This document shows positions 11,348 through 21,645 of a stretch of DNA of 64,000 nt, one piece after another (within the stretch, counting starts at the first letter, position 1; each line of letters starts with the position of its first letter). The stretch spans positions 19,197,511 to 19,261,510 of the forward strand of contig CM036159.1 in the NCBI GenBank assembly GCA_020631735.1. The letters are read 5' to 3'. This DNA comes from Saccharum officinarum. Lineage: Eukaryota > Streptophyta > Magnoliopsida > Poales > Poaceae. A model generated the notes under the pieces. It was given only the letters and a program-made list of their open reading frames with translations. It did not search any database and had not been told where the DNA came from. A program made the position numbers and the translations under genes.

Positions 11348-13590
11348 TTAAAGCGTAACGTACTCTTCGAAGAGGTGGGGATATTGTAGCCGGAGGTCAG
11401 ACTCTTTCTCCCATGTTGCTTCTCTCTCAGTATGATTACTCCATTAGATCTTGCACATGGGAATAGTCTTGCTTCGGGTCTCTTTGGTATCTCTGTCCAG
11501 AATTCTGATAGGATGTTCTTTATACTCAAGTGTTTCTTGAATGTCAAGTGCACCAGTTGGGATTGCTTCATCGGGTACTCTTAAACATTTGCGTAGCTGG
11601 GATACATGGAATACGGGATGTACACCCATCAATTCCACAGGTAACTCAAGTTTGTAGGCGAGCTTTCCAATTCTCTTGCAAATCTTGTATGGGCCAACAA
11701 ATCTAGGGGCAAGCTTGCCTTTCACATGAAATCTGACCGTTCCACGTAGCGGGGATACCTTGAGATATACGAAGTCCCCTACATTGAACTCCAGTTCTCT
11801 TCTTCGTTTGTCCGCATAGCTCTTGTATCGACTTTGGGCAATTCTCAAATTCTCTCTTACCTGAGCAACTCCCTCTTCTGCATCTTGAATCTTAGCAGAG
11901 TCAAAGAATGATCTTTCTCCCGGTTGGGACCACATCAAAGGTGTCTTACAAGGTCTGCCATATAAAGCTTCAAATGGCGACATCTTGATACTGGCTTGGT
12001 AGCTGTTGTTGTAAGAAAACTCTGCATAGGGTAGACATTTCTTCCAATCAGAGCCGTAATTCAGTACACTAGCGCGAAGCATGTCTTCTAAGATCTGATT
12101 TACTCACTCTGTCTGTCCATCTGTCTGTGGGTGGTAAGCGGTACTGAAATCAAGTTTGGTTCCAATAGACTTGTGCAGAGCTTCCCAGAATCGGGACACA
12201 AATTGAGGACCACGATCAGATACAATACTAGAGGGAGCTCCATGCAACCTGAGAATATGCTCAATATATAGATCTGCTAATTTTTCTGCATTGGTCTTGG
12301 TCTTCACTGGTACAAAGTGAGCAATCTTGGTTAACCGATCAACAATCACCCAGATGGAATCATTGCCTTTCAGTGAACGGGGTAATCCAACTATGAAATC
12401 CATGGATATGCCCTCCCATTTCCATTCCAGGACGTCAAGAGGCTTTAACAATCCTGCAGGCCTCTGATGTTCAGCCTTGACTCTATTGCAGGCGTCACAT
12501 CGTGCCACGTGTCCTGCAATGTCTGTCTTCATACCTTTCCACCAAAAGTGTTTCCTCAAGTCCTGATACATCTTTAAACCTCTAGGGTAAATACAATACT
12601 TAGAATCATGAGCTTCTGACAAAATTTCCTCTCATAGGACTGGATCAGAAGGTACACAGATTCTGTCCTTGAACCAAATGGTTCCTTGTTCATCTTCATG
12701 GTGGTTGGTCTTATAGTCTAGTTTCATCAGACCACGGAGATATTCAATCTCCTTACACACTTTCTGAGCTTAACGAATGCGATCCATGAGATCATACTGT
12801 ATGCGGAGTTCATTCAGTAAGCCATGTGGTTGTATCTCAAGTTGGAAATCATCAATCTCTTCCTTGAGCTCAGGTGGTACGGATTCAGTGATCAAAGTGT
12901 GACAGTAACTCTTGCGACTAAGAGCATCTACGACTACGTTAGCTTTTCCCGGATGGTAGTGAATTTCCAAGTCATAGTCCTTGATCAACTCTAACCATCA
13001 GCGTTGCCTCATATTCAGATCCTCTTGAGTGAAAAAGTACTTCAAGCTCTTGTGATCGGTGTAGATATCACACTTGTTGCCTATCAAGTAGTGCCTCTAG
13101 ATCTTTAAAGCATGAACAACTGCTGCTAACTCAAGGTCATGTGTAGGGTATCGGTTCTCATGTTCTTTCAGCTGTCGAGAAGCATAAGCTATCACTCTTC
13201 CATCTTGCATCAATACACACCCAAGTCCTTGACGAGATGCATCATAATAGACCATGAAATCTTTACCGATATCGGGCAATGCTAACACAGGAGTTGTGGT
13301 AAGTTTCTGTTTCAATTCCTAGAAGCTTTGCTCGCACCTGGGCATCCATTCAAACTCCTTAGTCTTCTTCAGAAGGTTGGTCATCGGACGGGCTATCTTG
13401 GAGAAGTTTTCGATGAATCGGCGATAATACCCAGCCAATCCCAAGAAACTTCTGACTTCTGTCACATTACGGGGTTGTTCCCATTCCTTCATAGCCTCAA
13501 TCTTAGCTGGGTCCACTGCAACACCTTCAACTGATAATACATGGCCTAAGAAGGTAACTTCTTGTAGCCAGAACTCACATTTGCTGAATT
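11348..13590 (-). pseudogene. Broken pol: RT C-terminus, RNase H, integrase, chromodomain-type end
   Basis: Second half of the polyprotein of the Tekay-like element, in a frame shifted by one base from the upstream gag-PR-RT frame. The shift lies at a run of five A's (plus 13589-13593), where one extra base explains it. In order: RT connection with [11 protein letters not shown]; RNase H with the [12 protein letters not shown] and [13 protein letters not shown] motifs; an HHCC-type zinc region whose second His is replaced by Tyr (IYPRG); the integrase core with SMDFIVGLP, VSDRGPQF and a Glu 36 residues later, so the DD35E triad is present; then the GPY-like C-terminus and a final ATWE motif as in Tekay chromodomains. 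In-frame stops occur at 13319 (TAG), 13097 (TAG), 12770 (TAA), 12104 (TGA) and 11444 (TAA). The natural end is a TAA at 11348. The function would have been cDNA synthesis and integration; here it is dead. Confidence 0.85.
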
Positions 13591-15992
13591 TTTGCGTAGA
13601 GCTGATGTTGGGCTAGTCTCTCAAGCACCGTTCTTAGATGATGTTCATGTTCTTCAGCAGTGGATGAATAGACCAGGATGTCATCAATGAATACCACCAC
13701 AAACTTATCAAATTCGTCCATGAAAACCTTATTCATCATATTCATGAAGTATGCGGGAGCATTTGTGAGTCCAAAGGATACCACGGTGAACTCGAACTGA
13801 CCATACCTAGTCACAAAAGTTGTCTTCGGTATGTCACTCCCTCGAATCTTCATCTGATGATAGCTAGATCTGAGATCGATCTTGGAGAAATACTTGGCAC
13901 CTCGAAGTTGATCAAGCAGATCATCAATTCTCAGCAGAGGGTACTTGTTCTTGATGGTGACTGCGTTCAAGTTACGGTAATCTATGCACATTCTCGTTGA
14001 GCCATCCTTCTTCTTAACGAACAGAACAGGGGATCCCCAGGGTGAAGCACTGGGTCTGATATATCCCTTCGAGATGAGCTCTTCTAGCTGTTTCTTGAGT
14101 TCAGCCAGTTCATCAACTGACATGCGATAGGGTCTCTTGGCAATGGGTCCTGTTCCCGGCAAAAGATCAATGATGAACTCTACATCACGATCCAGTGGCA
14201 TACCCGGTAATTCTTCATGGAATACATCGGGGTAGTCTCTAACTACAGGCACATCATGAACTGTCTTTTCTTCCTTTAGTGATTCTGATCTTGCTTTAAG
14301 GGCACATAGGATAGAGGTGGACCTTTCGATCTGGGTTTCACATCTAATGACTTGGCCTGATGGGTGGGTCACTTGGACATATCTAGGGGAACATGATATG
14401 ATGCCTCGGTGTATGGTTAACCAATCCATGCCTAAGATGACATCTAGGTTGGTGGAAGGTAACAGGGTTAAATCGGCTTTAAAGATAAGACCCTCGATGG
14501 TAAGACTCACTCCCTTATAGATATGAGTGCTTTTTAGGTCCCTTAAGGGCGAGCTGGTAATGATAGGCTTTTCACGTGGGGTTACGGGCAGGCCATACTC
14601 TCGTGCAAACTTTGTTGATATGTATAAACAAGTTGCTCCAGAGTAAAAAAGAACTGATGCAGTATTGCCATTAACTAGAAACATACCGTACACGACGTCC
14701 GGTGCAGCCTGTGCTTCCTCGGCATCCAGATGGTTGAGACGTCCACGGGTAGCAGACCCCTTGAACTGAGACTTCTGAATAGCTGAATTCTGAGGGCATT
14801 CAGCGGCCTTGTGACCCAGTTGGCCACAAGCGAAGTAGGTGAAAGGTGCACCGCCTGTGGGGGTTGGCGCGGGTGCCTTCCATTTTCCATTGCCTGGTGC
14901 GGAGCGGTTCTGTGTTGGGCGTTCATTCACAGAGCGGGAATGGTTGAAATGGTCATGGGTGTTGCGGTCCTGTGCATAACGGTCTTGGGTGTAACGATCC
15001 TGAGCAGGGCGGGAGTTTTTGGTGAAGTAGCCTCCACTCCCCCTGCCTGATCCAGGGTTGTCATCCCTGTTGCAGTGAGAGCGTTCCCTGGATGGTGCAT
15101 CCCTACGGATCCTCTTGCGATCACGGCCACAGAGGGACTCCTCAGGTTTTCGCTTTCTTCCCTTGTACTCTTCTCCAGCTTCATCACGGTCCTTCTCAAT
15201 CTGAATGCAGCGATCCACCAGAGCACGTAATGTGTTGCTCTCAATACCGCCAAATTTTAGTTTGATGTGCGGATTAAGTCCCTTGCGGTAATAGTACAGC
15301 TTCTCCTTTTCAGAGTTCACAACATAGGAAGGCGCATAGTGCAGAAGGTTGGTGAAACGAGTAGTGTACTCGATCACTCGGTCCTTTCCCATCTTGATGT
15401 TGCGGAACTCCTCAGCTTTGGCCTCCATGATACCCTTGGGAATGTGGTACTCAGTGAATACTTCGGCGAACTCTTCCCACGAGATGTTGGCAGGGTCCTC
15501 GTGGGAGTCACTGAAACTGTCCCACCAGGCGCGTGCTGCACCTGTGAGCTGGTGTGCGGCAGCTCCAACACACTCATCATCGGTGAATGTAGTGAGATCA
15601 AGCTTCTTCTCCATTTCCTTAAGCCAGTCATCGGCTACCAGCGGGTCAGGGTCGGTGCTGTCATAGGTAGGTGGCCTTAGCTTTAGGAGACCTTCTAGCT
15701 TCCTTTAGAAATCATTCTGCTGACCTCCTTGGCGATGGTTTACTCCTTCAACAAGAGCTGCAAGAAGCTGGGTTTGCTGCGCCATCACTTCCGCCAAGTT
15801 CGGTGATGGTGGCGGCGGAATGTTCTCCTCAACAGGTGGTGGGGTATTCTCCAGGTCGAAGGGTATCCCTCCACGTCCATGGCCACGACCACGGCCACGG
15901 TTGTTGTCACCACGGCCCCTGTTGGGTTCGGGGATGGGCGCACGCCCTCGATTCATTAGGCGATTTGATCGGCGGTTCAGCATCTGTAACAC
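13575..15992 (-). pseudogene. Broken gag-protease-RT of the Tekay-like element
   Basis: Gag, protease and the RT fingers/palm are fused in one frame, as is usual for this chromovirus group. The N-terminal 95 codons (15992-15705) are cut off by a TAA. The following 679-codon stretch (15614-13575) holds the capsid-like region, a basic linker with repeated DRYxQ units near residue 207, a zinc knuckle at residues 260-273, protease at about 320-400, and RT with IDYRNLN near 544 and the FIDD palm motif at 642-645. Key residues are lost: the first Cys of the CCHC knuckle is Tyr, and the protease catalytic Asp in the usual DSGA motif is Tyr (YSGA, residues 324-327). The palm motif itself is intact. 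Downstream the frame is lost at about 13590. Capsid assembly and polyprotein cleavage by this copy would fail. Confidence 0.87.
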
Positions 15993-16297
15993 GGATCATT
16001 GAAATTTTAGTGCTTGTGCCAACGTGCTTATAATTCAATGTGATTACATGATTTTTGATGATTTAAAACAGATCAGTTACACTATCCAACACTCATTACA
16101 AAGAAGTGATAAGATCCAAAAGATGCCATAAGATCCAAAAACATTCATTACAAGGGTTTAATTGCACAGCATCATCTTTAGTAGCTACACATAGAAGATG
16201 TGCGAGAATCATGCTACGCATAGAGTCTCATAAAACATTTTATAAGGGGTACAACTCATGGAAACTTTAGACATAACTCATGACCACGCAGGGTTAC

Positions 16298-17527
16298 CTA
16301 CTCTAACTCGTACACCGCAGCTAGGATACGACTGTCCTCGATCTCGATCTCTTCGTCAGACTTGTGGAGTCGGGACACGTACTTCAAGTCCTCGGCGAGC
16401 TCCTCGGTAGCCTTGGCTCTAGGTAGGGTAGGGCAGGCGTCTAGGTTGAGGCGAGTTGGGGCTAACTCAAACTCCTCTATCCTAGGCTTTGTCTTGCTGC
16501 GGATCTCCTTGGGTAGCTGATCCCACATACCGTTCATTTCCCTGAGACGTTTCCTGTCAGACTTCTGCCAAGCCTGCCAAGTCCTCTCACACTTGTCCTA
16601 TAGGTACTTGGTCTGCCTGAGTGCCTCGATCAAGTGACCCTAGTTGTGAACGGCCTTTTTCCTGAATTCCTCTAGCTCTTGAGTCAGGGTCTTGTTTCGA
16701 GATTGAATCTTCAGCATACCAATCCCCTTGGATCTCTCTCTGTCTCCCTTGCGGTTGAACTCAGCCTTCTTGTCATCCAACTCTCTCTGTAATTCTAAGA
16801 CCTTGCTGTCGAGGTAGCAATTCCTATTGCCTAGATCGGCTGCTTTGTCCTGTAAGTCAACGACCTCAGCTCTGTGGTCCTCCTCACGACGGTTGAGCTC
16901 GTCCTACAGCTTGGCAATTATCTCCAGTAACTTAGCTCGCTCATGTGCTCCCTGCGAGTCTCGCCCCTGGTACTCCCATTAGAGGGCCTGGTCCTAACGT
17001 CTCCTCTACTCTAGCTGGGTCACGTACCTGTCCTGCTCCAGTAGGTGAATAGCTGAGACACGAAGGCATCTATCCTCCTCAGTAAGGATAACTCTGCCTG
17101 CTGCGAAACTCTGCTCACTGGGGGTAAGGCTGAGGTCGAGGGCCTGGGAAAGTAGACAGAACTCTATCATCTTTAGGTGCTCGTAGTGGTCCCTCATCAC
17201 TCTGTGAAGTGCCTTGTGTGAGATAGCTTGCAGTCCCTCCTCGACTGTGTCCTCTATCGTCATCTCGGTGAAAGCTAGGACAGACGGTAAGGTAGTGCTA
17301 GCTGGGAACTCCACTGAGGTGATAATCGGTCCTTCGATTCCTCCTTCCTTAGCTGGCTTCCCGGTGCAGGTGACCTTGACAAGCTCGTCGGGGACACCTA
17401 ACGTGGTGAGAACTCGGCAGAGGGTCTGTGCAAAACCCCCGAGCTCACGTAGGTCAATGGTAAGCTTGGCGTGGTCTAGAGGTAGTGGTCCTAGAGGCGG
17501 CCAGTCGATGTTCGTTGCCATCAGCAT
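16298..17527 (-). pseudogene. Extra ORF between PBS and gag, coiled-coil-like, six in-frame stops
   Basis: A single sense frame of about 410 codons between the PBS and gag. It begins at ATG 17527, about 150 nt after the PBS, and ends about 300 nt before gag. I do not recognise the family. The first 173 residues are open (MLMATNIDWPPLGPLPLDHA at the start) and look globular. Residues beyond about 200 are rich in Glu, Lys, Arg, Leu and Gln and read as a long coiled coil, followed by WDQLPKEIR and an acidic tail. Internal stops fall at 17006, 16994, 16979, 16904, 16640 and 16598 (five TAG, one TAA). Translation through them stays in one frame with coherent composition, so this was a real protein. 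It could be a lineage-specific accessory ORF or captured host sequence. Confidence 0.6.
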
Positions 17528-17673
17528 GTTTCAAGGAAATCAGGTGTTAGCAGGTCCATTAATAGAAAAGCCTTGCATAAAAGTAGATGCAGGGTCGGTA
17601 TATAACCGAAAGAAAGTTTGTCCACGTCCTATTCTATCGTCTATTTCTAAGGGTTTCGTCCTAAGGTCAAATA

Positions 17674-17687
17674 TGGCTCTGATACCA
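17674..17687 (-). other. Primer binding site (tRNA-iMet) of the Tekay-like element
   Basis: On the minus strand this reads TGGTATCAGAGCCA, complementary to the 3' end of initiator Met tRNA. It lies two bases inside the end of LTR b, so LTR b is the 5' LTR and the element runs on the minus strand. Confidence 0.92.
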
Positions 17688-17689
17688 AC

Positions 17690-19579
17690 TGAAACGATCT
17701 CAATTTCCGTGAAGGAAAATCCACAGAGTCAAAGTGTAATAAGACCGCGATAGATCTTATTACCCAAATTCTAGTCGAATACCACATCCATACAACGATA
17801 ATATCATAGTACAATAGTGCGGAATTACATACTTTATTACATCGCCGCATTGGCGGAAACAAAAGTAGCAGACAAGCAGAACAGCTTGAAGATAGGATCG
17901 CCAAACTCGAGCGTAGGCATGAACCCCTCAACCATCAATCTCCTCGGAGCTATACTCCTCAGTAGAACCTGTGCCAAAAACTTATCAGTATGATTTGTAC
18001 TGGCCACTCCCATCCCTATGAGCATTGCTTTGTGGATTTGGATGCATCACAGTTGTATTCAAAAGAAACCTATAGGGCTAGGGTTTCCTATGCAATAGCA
18101 TATCAAGTGTATAATTTGATCAAGTTTTAACACCATTCCCACACTCATTCCACACCATTCCCTTTTCCGAGCCAGGTTACGATCCTGGGATCATCATACC
18201 ACCAACTCCACACTATTCCACACCATCGCTCAATCGACAGGCCAACTCCCTCTTGGCACTGTCTCAAGGCCTGTAGCCCCTGGCTAAGACCCACACTCTC
18301 TTTTGGGGGAAGAAGAGAAGGAGTCATCTCTCTATCTAGTTTAAGCAAAACCCAGGAAAGGTCCATAGCCGACGAGTCGGCACATGTATCGATCGATCAA
18401 CCATACACTCTGCAGAGGTTTTACATAACCACAAGATCCGCCTTCCTTGCTGACCGTCGTCAACTGGGCTCATTCCGGTTGCTTGCTAGCCTAGGATAAT
18501 GCCACTCTACCATTTAGCCCTGGTTCACCCCAAGTCAAGTCTGGGGTGGCTGAAACTGTGAGTCATGAGCCGGGTCCACAAGGTCTCCATGAAGTCTTAG
18601 AAGGGTGTGGGGGAAATCCTCTGTGCCCCGTACCTCCTTACACTGTCTGCTATCAACCTAGCAGTAGTGGCAAAATCCTACCAAGTAGTCCAGCCGTCCC
18701 GCACCATATAGGGCGAGTGGTACGTAAGGCTTCCCGGTGAATCTGAGTACTAGTAGGTCCTTAGGGATGACCAAGCCAGAATGTCTCCATCAGGGTTTCC
18801 ATTTACCGTGCCACCACAGCACCTCCATCCTGGGCTCCACCCATCATAGGTTCACACCCAGGTCCACCTCATATACCTTTTACCCACCACAGGTATACAT
18901 TTCCAGGGGTGCCCAGGTAGCATCCCATAGTAAGACTTGCCCTAGGCTCGTCATATACTCCAACTCAGTCGACACAACCCTCACCCTCCACACACCCAAG
19001 TCACACACACAGCACTCTCCCTAAAGTCCAGGTAACACCAGTTTCCACCACGCACATAGTAATAGCGTAGTATAAATAAGGAAATAGATAGCAATAAGTG
19101 TGTGTCTAGCCTAATAGCAGGGTATGCAGGGGTAAGGTTGCGTCAAGGTAAAGGCTTTCAAGCAAGCATACTACCATGCAAATCCTACCATAAAATGATT
19201 GTAGTAGTAGAGTAAAGCGATAGCAGTTCTATATTAGCCATGCATAATAGGTGCTACGAGATTTGGGTGGGATGTGGCACCTTCAGTGTAGTCGTCTCCG
19301 TTCTCCTCACGGTACTCACGGTCCTCGTCCGTCAGGTTCTCCTCCGAGTCTACATCGTTTGCATTATAGTCGCGTTAGCAACGTCTATAGAATAGCACAA
19401 AGAAGCAATGGAAATTCAAAAAGAGCCAATTGCACTCAAACATGGGTTTATTGCATAGAGCTTGATTTTAGATGAATTTTGGTCTTGGTTTCGTATTTTT
19501 CTGAGGTCGTATGAATTTGTTATGAATTTATGAAGTTTAATTCATTTCTGAAAATGGAAAAGGCCGAGTTAATCCTGGG
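17690..19579 (-). repeat. LTR b (5' LTR), truncated at a duplication junction
   Basis: Matches the first ~1.89 kb of LTR a and LTR c, then stops within AATCCTGGG. The remaining ~2.9 kb of the LTR, including its promoter, is missing. It is replaced by Sirevirus interior identical to the sequence starting at 212. The copy therefore has no 5' promoter. Confidence 0.9.
19577..19579. other. Duplication junction with GGG microhomology
   Basis: LTR c continues AATCCTGGG into CTGACACG, and Sirevirus copy 1 reads AAGTAGGG into AGAGCAAG. At the junction the two share GGG (209-211 and 19577-19579). This is the breakpoint expected for a tandem duplication by end joining or replication template switching. 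Confidence 0.75.
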
Positions 19580-20072
19580 AGAGCAAGCTCATGAATCATT
19601 TGTTGCATTTGTATGTGCACTAACATGATGAATTGTTGCATTGCAAATTTAAATTTGATATTTATGCTTGTGTGGTGAATGCTAGAAATAGATCTTAAAT
19701 GATGAATTGTTGAGAGTAGCTTTACAAGTGGTATCTAGACACCTTTGCATATAATATTGATCTCATGGGGTATTTTAGTGTTTGTGATGTTCACAAGTGA
19801 TGTATTACAAGTGGTGTCTAGCTACATCGATGCAAAGGATGGTATATAAAGGCAACTCCGATTGGTATCATGCTTCAAAGGTCCATTCGATATACCTTAG
19901 CATCAATTAGATAGTAGTAACTCTACCAAAATTCAAATCCATACATATGTGCACAACTGAACCAAACTCATGGAAGCGCATATGTAGGGGGAGCTAATAC
20001 TATCAAAATTGAAGATTGATTTCATTTCATATCTTTGTGGTGGTTGTCATCAATTACCAAAAAAGGGGAGAT
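19580..20072 (+). mobile_element. Sirevirus internal 3' region, copy 2
   Basis: Near-identical to 212-704, including the ending PPT (AAAAAAGGGGAGAT region, one base different). It is part of the duplicated segment, not an independent insertion, since it begins exactly at the junction inside a gypsy LTR. Confidence 0.88.
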
Positions 20073-20739
20073 TGAAAGCCCAAGTTTGGTTTTGGAAATT
20101 GAGTGACACCAAAGTTGCTAATGTTATGTGATCAAGTGTGATTAAGCTAGACATAAGCAACATGTGATGGAGGTGGAAATGGCATGGAGAGATGGCCACA
20201 AAACCACATGATTTGGTGCATGAAATGATGAGCAAGATCATGAAGGAATGCACATAAAATGATGGACATGATGATCAAGTGGAGGAGAAGGATCTAAGAA
20301 CGCAAGGCAAAGGTATAACCATAGGGTTTTCCTTTTGCCGGTCTAAGATGAGTAGAGAAGTGATTAACCGGGTTTAGGATACATAGCCAACTATCAAGAG
20401 GGGCAATCACGGTTAGCTTGAGAATCAAGTGCCACTAGATCATCATCTTGAGCATATGCATTAGGATCTAGTAGAGAGCTAACATAACGCCATGAAAAAT
20501 GATTATGAAAATGCTAACACACATGCACATGATGGTGTACACTTGGTGGTGTTAGCACATTTGCGAAGGCGGCGGAGTTTGAACGGTAGAGAGGGGTTTG
20601 GGTACCTCTCTCCCTCCGGTCGAGCTTGCGAGGCGGGATTTGACGCTTTTTGTGAAAATGAAATGCCTATTTTCTATTGCGTCGGAGGCGAGCAAACAGA
20701 GGTGAAAGTTCAGAGTGTTTATCCCTAAAAAACTCCAAC

Positions 20740-21205
20740 CGGACGCTGGACCGGACATGGTCCAGGGTGGACCTGTGCGTCCGGTCAGCTCAAGTCGAGG
20801 ACTGAGGCACAGCGCGCCTAGGTTTGTGACCGGACACTGGTCTGGCCTGACCAGCGTGTCCGGTCAGTTCACCTAGGCAGAGAGGGAAGGTGCACGGAGA
20901 GCGCGCGACCAGTGCGTCCGAGGGTCCCTGGGACCAGAGCGTCCGGTTAGCATCACTTGTGCGGCTTCGTGGCGTGACGCGAAGCGGACACAATGGCACA
21001 TCTGGTCATGTGCGACCGGACGCGTCCGATCACGTGAGGAGCTCTCTAGACTCCGATCGGACACCAGGTGCAACGCGTCTGGTTATCTGGTGAAGCGCGT
21101 CCGGTCACAGCAACGACTCTCTCTAACTCGCACTACTACTATTTGTCCAGTAGTGACCGGACGCGTCCGATCACCCTGACCGGTGCGTCCGGTCATCATG
21201 TTTTT
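20740..21205 (+). promoter_or_regulatory. CGG/CCG palindrome array in Sirevirus LTR (copy 2)
   Basis: Counterpart of the array at 5615-6095, with GACCGGACGCGTCCGATCAC-like dyads repeated upstream of the TATA box (21246-21255). A few dyads differ between the copies by single transitions. Confidence 0.7.
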
Positions 21206-21645
21206 CACTGCGACGTCTTATAACGGCTAGTTGCTTATCCCTTCGCTATAAATAGAAGTTGGTCAGGGTTTGGGGGCATCTCTTGCATTCTTGCTAACCT
21301 TGAGACATCCTTTGAGCTAGAGAACAACCCCTCCACTCATCTCTTTGCTTGGTTGCACATCTTGAGTGAGATTGAAGTGCATTACTTGAGAGTTGCATTC
21401 TAGAGGCACTTGTTCTTCGAGTGGCTATGGATTTCTTGTTACTCTTCCATGTTTCCCGATGCGGTAGACGGCTTGGAGCAGCGGAGGTGATTGAGCTCAC
21501 AATTAGAGATTGTTGGAGCCCTCACCAAGTGTTGTAAGGGGTTCTTGATCCTTCCCCGTGAGAGTTCATGAATTGGATACTCTAGTGGAGCTCATGGCTT
21601 GGAGGATCCCCATCTTGTGTATGGTTGTGCGGTGCCCGCCGAGGG

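Larger units (their letters stand above)
6521..19579 (-). mobile_element. Tekay/Del-like chromovirus (Ty3/gypsy), right LTR truncated
   Basis: Minus-strand element made of LTR a (6521-11313), interior (11314-17689) and LTR b (17690-19579). In minus sense the order is 5' LTR, PBS for tRNA-iMet, an extra ORF, gag, protease, RT, RNase H, integrase, chromodomain-type C-terminus, PPT and 3' LTR. Integrase after RNase H makes it Ty3/gypsy. The RT motifs and the terminal ATWE-type motif point to the Tekay chromovirus group. The left duplication GAGGG is at 6516-6520. The right copy is missing because LTR b is cut at 19579. All coding frames are degenerate, so the element is dead. Confidence 0.85.
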
